DNA from: Candidatus Hermodarchaeota archaeon
Lineage (GTDB): Archaea; Asgardarchaeota; Hermodarchaeia; Hermodarchaeales; Hermodarchaeaceae
NCBI GenBank assembly: GCA_016840185.1
Contig: JAEOSV010000023.1
Span: 1-23,534 of the forward strand
Length of the DNA: 23,534 bases
Direction of reading: 5' to 3'
Shown here: positions 7,704 to 14,625 of the stretch, piece after piece
How positions within the stretch are numbered: the stretch's first letter is position 1
Layout of the letters: each line of letters opens with the position of its first letter
Made by a program: the position numbers and the translations under genes
Notes under the pieces: model-generated
The model's input: the letters and a program-made list of their open reading frames with translations, nothing else
Database searches by the model: none
Told to the model about the DNA's origin: nothing

Positions 7704-8489
7704 ATGAGCAACATCCGGTTTCTAGGTACCGTTGAATCGGTTTTAAAAAATCGTAGTCAACTATTTGCCAACATACATGACAACCGGAACACGAAAAGCT
7801 ATCTCATCGACTTTCAAGTAGCAATTTTTCTCTTTGCGTTCATTTATGGAGCATCAATGGGTCTCTACTCCGGTGGAATTCAGGTATTTTTTTCTGCCAT
7901 GAAAATCCCCCTTCTCTTGTTTCTCACCTTATACATTTGTCTTCCAACCTTCTACGTATTAGATAGTCTACTTGGCGGTGCCCTCTCTTTCCGTCAAATG
8001 CTTCTAATTCTACTCGCTGGATTTACCATCATGGCAACAATACTACTTGCGTTTTTGCCCATTTCGCTCTTCTTTCTACTGACCACTGCGGACTATACAT
8101 TTGTTGTAATCCTGAACGTCGCCGTCTTTGGACTTGGTGGCCTTGGGGCTATAATCTACTTCCTTCAAGGATATTTCACTATGTATCGGCTCGAAGAGGA
8201 ACCAGGACCAACTATCACCGAATCAGGTAAATGCTCACAATGTAAGAAAGACGTCAAAGAGGGATCAGCCTTCTGTCAATCTTGTGGCATCCGAGTTATG
8301 CAGACTCCTGACAAAGGGTTTCAGGCTTCTTCGCTCCCAATTCTCATTGGCGTTGTTGTTCTCATCTTTGTTGGCACTCAGCTAGCATGGATTCTCCGAC
8401 CTTATTTCCACTTCTATCCTTTCTTCATTCGTCCACTTGGTGGAAACTTCTACCTCGCAATGCTCGATCTCATATTTCCATGGATATGA
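7704..8489 (+). CDS. Multi-pass membrane protein with an internal zinc ribbon (unknown function)
   Basis: A 261-aa protein with four hydrophobic helices (about 37-60, 68-90, 98-125, 133-156), a zinc ribbon C177-x2-C180-x10-C191-x2-C194 in a soluble loop, a fifth helix (212-231), and the tail LAWILRPYFHFYPFFIRPLGGNFY. The helix arrangement and the tail with W-x-LRP and GN-F/Y recall uncharacterised Yip1-like integral membrane proteins; that is a resemblance by eye, not a firm assignment. The ribbon should be cytoplasmic and could bind a protein or nucleic-acid partner. It stands 88 bases after the polymerase with its own TATA-like element and palindrome, and ends 54 bases before the convergent FAH-family gene, with a T-rich stretch (8528-8536) in between. 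Confidence 0.75.
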   Translation: MSNIRFLGTVESVLKNRSQLFANIHDNRNTKSYLIDFQVAIFLFAFIYGASMGLYSGGIQVFFSAMKIPLLLFLTLYICLPTFYVLDSLLGGALSFRQMLLILLAGFTIMATILLAFLPISLFFLLTTADYTFVVILNVAVFGLGGLGAIIYFLQGYFTMYRLEEEPGPTITESGKCSQCKKDVKEGSAFCQSCGIRVMQTPDKGFQASSLPILIGVVVLIFVGTQLAWILRPYFHFYPFFIRPLGGNFYLAMLDLIFPWI

Positions 8490-8543
8490 CTGAAAAAGGT
8501 TCAATGGAGTTATCCGTGCAGCGTCCCCTCTTTTTTCCTCGGG

Positions 8544-9389
8544 TCATAGTTCACTGTTTTTAGCAACCGGATTTCGAAGGATGCCAATACCTTCAATTTC
8601 TGCTTCCACCACATCACCATCTTGTAAAAACACTGGTTTGGGTTTTGCAACTGCCCCAACTCCTGATGGAGTGCCTGTGGCAATTACATCTCCTGGTTCC
8701 AAGGTTAACACCTTTGAAATGTCTGTGATTAGTTCCGCGACTGAAAAGACCATTTCAGAGGTTGAACTATTTTGACGGGTTTTCCCGTTGAGACGAAGTT
8801 GCAGTTGGAGGTTCTGCGGGTCAGGTAGTTGGTCCGGGAGAGTCAAGACTGGTCCCATGGGAGCAAAGGTATCGAAGCTCTTCCCTCGGAACCACTGTCC
8901 ATCACGATATTGGAAGTCTCGTGCTGAAACATCATTAAAGACAGTATATCCGCCAACATGATCTAGCGCAGTATCTAAGGGAATATCCCGTCCCCCCGTA
9001 CCAATGACCACGCCTAATTCGACCTCATAATCAACTTGCTTTGCCTCATTTGGGAGAAGAATCGTCGCTTCAGGACCAATCGTGGCCGTTGGCGGTTTAG
9101 AGAAGAGCACTGGTGCTTCCGGCATTGTTCGCCCGGTTTCTTTCACATGATCCTTGTAGTTCAATCCAATAGCAATGATTTTGGTGGGGCGAGGAATTGG
9201 GGCAAGCAAATTTATCTTTTCAACGGGCTGGGCATCGATTCGACCCTTTAATGCTGCTTCAATGGTCGATTCAAGGCTAGGGTCCTTCAAGTAATCCAAC
9301 ATTGTTGGAATGCCAGGAGTTGGTACCACCTCTCCATTATCTAAACATCCAACACGAGGTCCGGCATCTGTTGCGTAGCTGACCAGCTT
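8544..9389 (-). CDS. Fumarylacetoacetate hydrolase (FAH) family protein
   Basis: This family cleaves or decarboxylates 2,4-diketo or 2-hydroxy-dienoate acids with Mg2+ (acylpyruvases, oxaloacetate decarboxylases, homoprotocatechuate-pathway isomerases). The family core is clear: KIIAIGLNYKDHVKE, then the metal-binding DYEVELGVVIG (E-x-E), FNDVSARD with its Asp, RGKSFDTFAPMGPVL, and GDVIATGTPSGVG. The first 60 residues form the small N-terminal domain typical of this group. The frame extends to a TTG at 9410, but the GTG at 9389 gives VKLVSYATD, matching the usual start of family members, and a GGAGAG lies upstream at about 13 bases; this gives 281 aa. No catabolic partner lies nearby, so the substrate is undetermined. 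It is transcribed toward the zinc-ribbon membrane gene. Confidence 0.92.
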   Translation of the reverse strand, partial: KLVSYATDAGPRVGCLDNGEVVPTPGIPTMLDYLKDPSLESTIEAALKGRIDAQPVEKINLLAPIPRPTKIIAIGLNYKDHVKETGRTMPEAPVLFSKPPTATIGPEATILLPNEAKQVDYEVELGVVIGTGGRDIPLDTALDHVGGYTVFNDVSARDFQYRDGQWFRGKSFDTFAPMGPVLTLPDQLPDPQNLQLQLRLNGKTRQNSSTSEMVFSVAELITDISKVLTLEPGDVIATGTPSGVGAVAKPKPVFLQDGDVVEAEIEGIGILRNPVAKNSEL

Positions 9390-9588
9390 CACCTGATGGC
9401 TTCTCTCCAATCACAAACTCACTACAAAACTAACACTAATCACAAAGTTCAACCCTAAAAAATTGCCTCAATCACAACTCACATCCGACAAAAATCACTC
9501 CCCACAACGGAAGAACACACCATCTGGAAGTTTAGGGTAGAAGGAGGATATGTAAAAGCTCTGGTACCCGTTCCAATTCTACGGCTTA

Positions 9589-10071
9589 TCATTTCTTTCT
9601 TTGTCGTGCAACGATATCTTTCTCACGTCGGGTCTTCGGTTTTGGTGGTCCTCTTATAGCGGGAATTAAACTCATGACTCCACCCATCATGGCAAGAATC
9701 GCTCCAAGAAAATGAGTCAGGCCCGGATAAAAACCAACTCCGAACACCATCCAGACTCCTGCAGCAATGACGGGAATTCCAAAGAAGAGGGACAGAAATC
9801 CACCAATCACACCGCTTCGGAATATGGAAACCACTGCTGCCACGATGATGACGATTCCACAAAGGAGCATGACCCCAATGGTGATTAGTAACATTTGTCC
9901 AATGAGCTCGTATAGCGGTCGGATATCTATTGGGACGGATGGAATTGCTGCCAGGAATGGTAATATGGTGAAATAGATGGCAATCTGGGATCCAAGAATC
10001 ATAATAGCTCCAAATACTTGGAATAGTCCTCCAAGGTCAGCAAGACAGGGTTTTTCTTTATCATCGGGCAT
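9589..10071 (-). CDS. Small four-helix membrane protein (unknown)
   Basis: A 160-aa hydrophobic protein with four predicted membrane helices (about 15-41, 58-83, 87-112, 115-137), a short acidic N-terminus (MPDDKEKPC) and a strongly basic C-terminal tail (PPKPKTRREKDIVARQRKK) that by the positive-inside rule should face the cytoplasm. No catalytic motif is seen and I do not recognise the family. The ATG at 10071 is preceded by GAAGGAA, and on the minus strand CTTTATTA (10098-10105) lies about 30 bases upstream as a TATA candidate. It is divergent from the gene at 10293. The 180 bases between it and the FAH-family gene hold no ORF that I trust. Confidence 0.65.
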   Translation of the reverse strand: MPDDKEKPCLADLGGLFQVFGAIMILGSQIAIYFTILPFLAAIPSVPIDIRPLYELIGQMLLITIGVMLLCGIVIIVAAVVSIFRSGVIGGFLSLFFGIPVIAAGVWMVFGVGFYPGLTHFLGAILAMMGGVMSLIPAIRGPPKPKTRREKDIVARQRKK

Positions 10072-10292
10072 GTTTAGAATTCCTTCTATGCGTGCTAATA
10101 AAGCCTATCAAACCGTCAATCCTTAAAAATACGGATACTGGTTTCGATCATTCGTTAAGAGTTGAGGGATTGAAATCTGAACCGATTGTATACTAATTTA
10201 TCATCCCCACTTCTTCCCGTGGGTGTTTTCCGAACCCTGCGGTTGCCATGAATAAATAACGAACCAGGGAGGGGGTAGATTAGGAATTAAAA

Positions 10293-10715
10293 ATGAATCC
10301 CGAAGAATTGATGAAAAAATACCAACAGCTAACCGCCAAACCCTTGGATTCACCATCGATGAAAAATGAATCGGGTGAATCCGTTATGTCCCTCTTCCAG
10401 AGTTCTTCACTGCGGATTTTGTTGCTCCGGACCTCAGAGGAGCCTGAAACGGTGTCAGTTGAAGTCGAGGTCTGGTTGCCCGGAAATAATTCAGATAATG
10501 GCTCCTCCCAGTCCAATTCACCCTCAGCCGATTCGGAAAATGAGAAGCTTGGTGTAGTCCTAGGACAGATGATTGATCATCTTCAGTACTTATTACGTCT
10601 GCATCAATCCGGATTTATACTGGATGTCATCAAACATGATTGCCTTTGGACAGCTTCAAAGTCCTTTGTGAAACCACCCAGTCGAGAAGTCTTCGATTTA
10701 CTCCTCCCTCCGTAA
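10293..10715 (+). CDS. Uncharacterised small soluble protein
   Basis: A 140-aa protein that I do not recognise. Visible parts: an N-terminal amphipathic stretch (NPEELMKKYQQLTAKP), a beta-like segment (SLRILLLRTSEEPETVSVEVEVWLPG), a low-complexity Ser/Asn/Asp linker (about 65-83), and a C-terminal part beginning with a helix (VVLGQMIDHLQYLLRLHQ) and continuing GFILDVIKHDCLWTASKSF. It has no signal peptide or membrane helix. The start is supported by GGGAGGGGG about 20 bases upstream and a closer AGGA before the ATG. It precedes the Lrp-like regulator in the same direction, but with 158 bases and a palindrome between, so separate transcription is likely. Confidence 0.6.
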   Translation: MNPEELMKKYQQLTAKPLDSPSMKNESGESVMSLFQSSSLRILLLRTSEEPETVSVEVEVWLPGNNSDNGSSQSNSPSADSENEKLGVVLGQMIDHLQYLLRLHQSGFILDVIKHDCLWTASKSFVKPPSREVFDLLLPP

Positions 10716-10791
10716 GCTTGAATTTTGAGTGCAGATATGATTTACTTTAAAAGTGGGAAGCTTCGAACACTTGCTGCTTTCGAGTAGAACT

Positions 10792-10816
10792 TTCTCTGAA
10801 TCATTGATTCAGAGAA
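10792..10816 (+). promoter_or_regulatory. Perfect 25-bp palindrome (operator candidate) upstream of the Lrp-like regulator
   Basis: Arms TTCTCTGAATCA and TGATTCAGAGAA are exact reverse complements around one central T (10804). It lies 57 bases before the preferred regulator start at 10874. Odd-length perfect dyads of this kind are typical binding sites of dimeric HTH regulators, and autoregulation by the gene it precedes is the simplest reading. The same sequence would fold into a stem with essentially no loop, so a role as RNA hairpin is less likely, and no T-run follows. Confidence 0.55.
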
Positions 10817-10873
10817 TAAAGGCTGGCTTCTCCTACTCGTTTGGAGGTTCTCCCCTGCTGCGTGGTGTCTGCG

Positions 10874-11842
10874 ATGGACCTAATTGACAAAGGCATTTTT
10901 TATGCTTTAGATGCCAATTGCCGCGTTTCCTATGAAGCCTTAGCCCGACACTTCGAAATTAGCGCTAACGCCATAAAAAAACGGGTCAACCGACTCCAAA
11001 CTAGCGGAGTACTCAAACGGTTCACAGTCTGGCTAAGTCTTAGTATGATTGACGCAGAGATGCTCGTGGCTTTCATCCGGACGGATGGGAGTCAAGATGA
11101 TGAGACCCTCATCAATTCAATTGGGAGCAATCCCATGATTCACCGTGCAGCCTATCTCTCCAATGGCAACCTTGTGGCCTTTGGTGAATATAATGGCGCT
11201 TCAGGACTCAGTGACCTCAGCCGATTCCTCCGAAACCAAGATGGGGTAACTGAGGTGGAAACCCACACCTTATTAACTGAAAAGGGTGGCAAGGTCAACT
11301 TCTCTCCCCTCCAATTGAAAGTGTTGCGTCAGCTCCGCGAAAATGCTCGTATGTCAATTGTCAACTTGGCCAAGCAAACCGGGTTAACCGCCCGGACAAT
11401 CCGCCGAGTACTAGAACAGCTTGGGGGAAATAGTTCCACAACACGTGCCTTTGTTATTCGTGAAGATCTCCGACCCGAAGAACGTGCCTCAATCGAACCA
11501 GTTCATTTCCGTAGCTTTTGGAATTTGAATGCGGGTGGTAACATCTCCTATGCGGTGCGAATTCATTATGCAGAAAATCAGGTGAATCCTGGTGAGCTTG
11601 CTACATGGCTACGCGACAAATATCCCATTGCGCACTGGTATTCATATGCATCCGCCTCTGAACCTCTCCTGTTTAGCACATTTGTTGTCCCGAATGTAGG
11701 AAAGTTCGAAAAAATCTATCAGTCACTAAGACGTGGCCCAATGATTGAATCTGTTGAAACACTTGTTTTCTATCCCTTCCGGCATTTCAAAGGACTCCGT
11801 GAAATCCGGCTTGAAGAAATGCTCAATCAAGCAGACTCATAG
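10874..11842 (+). CDS. Lrp/AsnC-like transcription regulator with two winged-HTH units
   Basis: The frame opens at a TTG (10841) with two GTGs, but the first ATG, at 10874 (MDLIDKGIFYALD), begins exactly at the HTH as in AsnC/Lrp proteins, giving 322 aa. The first HTH spans about 1-48 (DANCRVSYEALARHFEISANAIKKRVNRL). It is followed by a ligand-domain-like part and by a second HTH (about 145-185: LKVLRQLRENARMSIVNLAKQTGLTARTIRRVLEQL), then a second C-terminal alpha/beta part. This is about twice the length of a classical Lrp protein, so it is a tandem or fused form that may bind DNA as a pseudo-dimer. Likely regulated by its own product through the palindrome at 10792-10816. Its targets are unknown; the serine hydrolase downstream is one candidate because similar TTCGA elements occur before both genes. 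Confidence 0.85.
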   Translation: MDLIDKGIFYALDANCRVSYEALARHFEISANAIKKRVNRLQTSGVLKRFTVWLSLSMIDAEMLVAFIRTDGSQDDETLINSIGSNPMIHRAAYLSNGNLVAFGEYNGASGLSDLSRFLRNQDGVTEVETHTLLTEKGGKVNFSPLQLKVLRQLRENARMSIVNLAKQTGLTARTIRRVLEQLGGNSSTTRAFVIREDLRPEERASIEPVHFRSFWNLNAGGNISYAVRIHYAENQVNPGELATWLRDKYPIAHWYSYASASEPLLFSTFVVPNVGKFEKIYQSLRRGPMIESVETLVFYPFRHFKGLREIRLEEMLNQADS

Positions 11843-11966
11843 TGCTCGTTCCATTCCAAGATTTTCAATATGATATGTTTTCGAGAATTTGTGAACCACA
11901 CAGTTCGTTTTCTTGTTCGAGTCTTTCTTTAGAAGACCACTTTTCGAACTTGCCGGTTTCCACGAC

Positions 11967-11972
11967 TATATA
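11967..11972 (+). promoter_or_regulatory. TATA box of serine hydrolase 1
   Basis: TATATA in CGACTATATACAC predicts transcription from about 11995. This lies downstream of the first ATG (11983) and so supports translation from the ATG at 12023, which has AGGAAGGA before it. Three TTCGAG/TTCGAA elements (11880, 11916, 11943) lie upstream. Confidence 0.5.
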
Positions 11973-12022
11973 CACTTGAATTATGAAGATGCTGTTAGCT
12001 GGTCCCCACAGGAAGGACGCGG

Positions 12023-13237
12023 ATGATAAACAAGCGGTTCACTCCTCTGATTTGTTTACCATTACTGGTTCTTTTCTTAGTCATCGTCCCAGCAAACGCT
12101 ACATATTCAGAAACCATGTGGGTTCCCGATTATTGGCCCACCGGTGGATGGCAAACCTCAACTCCCGAAGCCCAAGGTTTGGATCAAACCTACCTTACCG
12201 CCATGGACGAATATATCGATGAGGTCGATTGGGGCTTTGCCACGGTTTCATCTGTTGTCATTAAGAACGGCTACATCGTTCATGAAACTTACTATGGATC
12301 TTATGATGAAACACACCGAAGGAACATCTTTTCCTGCACGAAAAGCTTCGTCTCCACTCTCGTTGGCATTGCTCTGGCAGAAGGACACATCAACAGTCTT
12401 GATGATCACGTCATGGATTTCTTCAGCGACCGCACGATCGCTAACATGGATTCACGTAAAGAGGCAATTACGATTGAACACCTTCTGACAATGACTGATG
12501 GCTTCGACTGGCCCGAACACCCTTATGGTTCAGGTAGTCCATTCAATCAAATGACCAGCAGCCTCGACTGGGTACAATTTGTCCTTGACCGACCCATGGC
12601 CCATGATCCCGGGGAAGAGTGGAATTACAACTCTGGCTCCTCCCATCTCCTCTCCACCATAGTCAACATCACAACAGGGCAGTATGCCCACGAATATGCC
12701 GAAGACAAGCTCTTCGGTCCCCTCGGAATCACCCATTATGATTGGGGTAAAGACCCCGATGATAACGCATTTGGTGGTGCAAGCCTCCGGCTAACCCCCC
12801 GTGATATGGCAAAACTCGGATTTCTGTTCCTCAATGATGGAACTTGGGATGGAGCACAGATTGTTCCCGCAGAATGGGTTGAAACAGCAACATCCAGCAT
12901 GGAATTGCTAAACACTGAACGGGGTTATGGCTATCAATGGTGGACCCATCCAACCTTCTCAGGTTATTCAGCTCGTGGTTATCTGGGTCAATTCATCTAT
13001 GTCTTCCCCGAATTGGACCTAGTCACGGTCTTCACCGCCTCAACCAACTATATCCAAGACGAATTTCTCATCGAAGAATACGTTCTCCCCGCCGCAGGCT
13101 TCGTCGTTGGTGGCGGCTTACCTCTGAATGGAGAAATGATTACAGCCGCAATCATTGGGGCATTCGCAATCATTGTAACCGTTACAGTTGTCAGCGCCTA
13201 TCTCCTCCATCGGCGCAGACAGATCCCCTCCACATAA
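12023..13237 (+). CDS. Membrane-anchored serine hydrolase, beta-lactamase/PBP fold (copy 1)
   Basis: A 404-aa exported protein. A signal peptide (about 1-26, LPLLVLFLVIVPANA) is followed by a COG1680-type serine hydrolase domain with the nucleophile tetrad S104-C-T-K107, the Tyr-loop Y202-N203-S204, and a third-motif region YSARGYLGQ around 315-323. A single hydrophobic helix (373-395) and HRRRQ end the protein, so the enzyme should face outward, anchored at its C-terminus. Family members are class C beta-lactamases, D-aminopeptidases and esterases; in an archaeon without peptidoglycan, an ester or small-peptide substrate is more plausible. AGGAAGGACGCGG precedes the ATG, and the TATA box position rules out the earlier ATG. 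Copy 2 lies at 14626-15816, in the same orientation and with the same architecture. Confidence 0.9.
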   Translation: MINKRFTPLICLPLLVLFLVIVPANATYSETMWVPDYWPTGGWQTSTPEAQGLDQTYLTAMDEYIDEVDWGFATVSSVVIKNGYIVHETYYGSYDETHRRNIFSCTKSFVSTLVGIALAEGHINSLDDHVMDFFSDRTIANMDSRKEAITIEHLLTMTDGFDWPEHPYGSGSPFNQMTSSLDWVQFVLDRPMAHDPGEEWNYNSGSSHLLSTIVNITTGQYAHEYAEDKLFGPLGITHYDWGKDPDDNAFGGASLRLTPRDMAKLGFLFLNDGTWDGAQIVPAEWVETATSSMELLNTERGYGYQWWTHPTFSGYSARGYLGQFIYVFPELDLVTVFTASTNYIQDEFLIEEYVLPAAGFVVGGGLPLNGEMITAAIIGAFAIIVTVTVVSAYLLHRRRQIPST

Positions 13238-13339
13238 TGCTGACTCCTCCAACGGCTCCCACAGGACATCCGAATTCCGGCTTTCCGAAATCCGTTGTCC
13301 ACCAGCAGTAGGCCCCCAAGCATTGGAAAACATTGGAAA

Positions 13340-13385
13340 ATTTGGACCGAATGGCTCCAATCCCCTCCAACCTCTTGGTCCAAAT
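13340..13385. repeat. Inverted repeat between convergent genes, possible bidirectional terminator
   Basis: ATTTGGACC (13340-13348) and GGTCCAAAT (13377-13385) are exact 9-bp complements with a 28-base spacer. They lie between serine hydrolase 1 and the small gene on the opposite strand. A tandem ATTGGAAAAC-like repeat (about 13322-13340) precedes it. The remaining 13238-13452 interval shows no gene I can support. Confidence 0.3.
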
Positions 13386-13452
13386 CGGGTGTCCCGGGAG
13401 CCGTACTACTTCCCTTTTCCACATTTCACGGGTTGCTACTCGACAATCTCTT

Positions 13453-13620
13453 TTATGGAAAGAAGGGTCGAAACCAAGGTGTATAACCGACGATTAAGGC
13501 TACAACGAAGATGATGATGATCAAAATTGCACAGCAACCAATCAGTCTTCGCCGCGTTGATGGATCCTCATCCGCGAATTCGACTGAATCAGTTTCTGAC
13601 TCCTCAATGGGCATTCTCAT
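13453..13620 (-). CDS. Small single-pass membrane protein (55 aa)
   Basis: On the minus strand, an ATG at 13620 opens a 55-codon frame ending in TAA. The protein has an acidic N-terminus (EESETDSVEFADEDP), a basic stop (STRRR), one strongly hydrophobic helix (LIGCCAILIIIIFVVALIVGY) and the short tail TPWFRPFFP. This orderly acid-base-helix-aromatic layout is hard to get by chance and is typical of a real small membrane protein. GAGG lies just before the start codon at a tight three-base spacing. I do not know the family. By charge, the N-terminus should be cytoplasmic. It lies between a serine hydrolase (convergent) and a methyltransferase (divergent). An ATG two codons in is an alternative. 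Confidence 0.6.
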   Translation of the reverse strand: MRMPIEESETDSVEFADEDPSTRRRLIGCCAILIIIIFVVALIVGYTPWFRPFFP

Positions 13621-13744
13621 AAACCTCGGATTTCAAGGTTCTAAAAACGATTAAGTCTTTTCAATTGAATACATTTCCTCAATACCAATCCCTTACAACC
13701 AAAACCCCAAAAAGAGATTACAAAACCTTACATGTTGAGCGTGC

Positions 13745-14485
13745 ATGTTTGACTATGACGAATTAGCCCAGGAGTATGGCCAACACCGCCGCGTTCACCC
13801 GGAAGTCCTAAAGACACTTCTGACCACCAGCCAAGTCCACCATAAATCAAAGATCTTAGAGGTTGGGTGCGGAACCGGCAATTACATCACCGCTGTATTC
13901 GAAGCCACAGGCGCCACTTCATGGGGAATTGATCCCTCCCTTGAGATGCTAACAGAGGCACAACAACAATCCCCCAAAATCACCTTTGAACAAGGACATG
14001 CAGAATCTCTCCAATTTGAAGATAACTTCTTCGACTTAGTCTTTTCCGTGGATGTGATCCACCACCTCGAGCAAATTCCTCCATATTTTTCGGAAATCTT
14101 TCGCATCCTCAAACCTGGAGGACTCATTTGCACCGTAACCGACTCCGACGACATCATTCGCAACCGTCGCCCTCTTGCATTCTACTTTCCGGAAACCATA
14201 TCCGTTGACCTCCAACGATACCCATCAATCCTCCTTCTACGAAAACGCATGGAAGATACTGGATTCCGAAACATCCAACAAATCCGCGTCGAGTTTCCCC
14301 ATGAAATTACCGATATCCAAGCCTACAAAGACAAAGCCTATTCCTGCCTCCATCTCATATCCACTGACGCTTTCCAAATAGGCCTCGTTCGAATGGAAAC
14401 TGATCTAGCCCAAGGGGCAATCCCGGGAAATAGTCGTTATCTATTGCTTTTTGGGAAAAAGCCAGAACGTGTCGTGTTCCTATGA
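13745..14485 (+). CDS. Class I SAM-dependent methyltransferase
   Basis: A 246-aa cytoplasmic methyltransferase. SAM-binding motif I is ILEVGCGTGNY (37-47), the acidic residue after beta2 is D63 (WGIDPS), motif II/III lies around SLQFEDNFFDLVFSVDVIHHL and motif post-III is EIFRILKPGGLICTV. The C-terminal third (about 145-246) is variable, as expected for the substrate-binding part, and gives no clue to the acceptor. This is the methyltransferase type 11/25 group, in which small molecules are the usual acceptors. It is flanked by two paralogous serine hydrolases, but spacing on both sides (over 100 bases downstream) does not suggest a tight operon. A hairpin follows the stop codon. Confidence 0.9.
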   Translation: MFDYDELAQEYGQHRRVHPEVLKTLLTTSQVHHKSKILEVGCGTGNYITAVFEATGATSWGIDPSLEMLTEAQQQSPKITFEQGHAESLQFEDNFFDLVFSVDVIHHLEQIPPYFSEIFRILKPGGLICTVTDSDDIIRNRRPLAFYFPETISVDLQRYPSILLLRKRMEDTGFRNIQQIRVEFPHEITDIQAYKDKAYSCLHLISTDAFQIGLVRMETDLAQGAIPGNSRYLLLFGKKPERVVFL

Positions 14486-14502
14486 ACAATCTACCTCGTA
14501 CC

Positions 14503-14531
14503 CCTTTCCGAACCAGGTTTTTCGGAAAAGG
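14503..14531 (+). terminator. Hairpin after the methyltransferase gene
   Basis: CCTTTCCGAA (14503-14512) pairs with TTCGGAAAAGG (14521-14531) with one bulged base and an eight-base loop, 17 bases after the stop. GATTTTTG follows about 13 bases later. Stem and position fit a 3'-end element; the T-stretch is weak. Confidence 0.4.
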
Positions 14532-14583
14532 ACAGTTCTCTATGGATTTTTGAGTAATTTCATAACCAAATATAGTCTCTAAC

Positions 14584-14589
14584 TTTATA
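14584..14589 (+). promoter_or_regulatory. TATA box of serine hydrolase 2
   Basis: TTTATA lies about 40 bases before the ATG at 14626 and predicts transcription from about 14613. This excludes the TTG start at 14602 and leaves a leader with GGATGG as ribosome-binding sequence. Confidence 0.45.
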
Positions 14590-14625
14590 CCTTCCAACTC
14601 CTTGAAACATCTTGGATGGATGACA

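Noticed and set aside
9541..9555. AAGGAGG followed at once by ATG-TAA (start-stop)
   Set aside because: No open frame follows, and the site lies beyond the 3' end of a minus-strand gene on the opposite strand; probably chance.
10737..10787. A 16-codon frame (MIYFKSGKLR...) upstream of the regulator
   Set aside because: No ribosome-binding sequence and no other support; it overlaps the likely regulatory region.
13732..13752. A six-codon frame overlapping the methyltransferase start
   Set aside because: It could be an upstream ORF, but nothing beyond the ATG supports translation.
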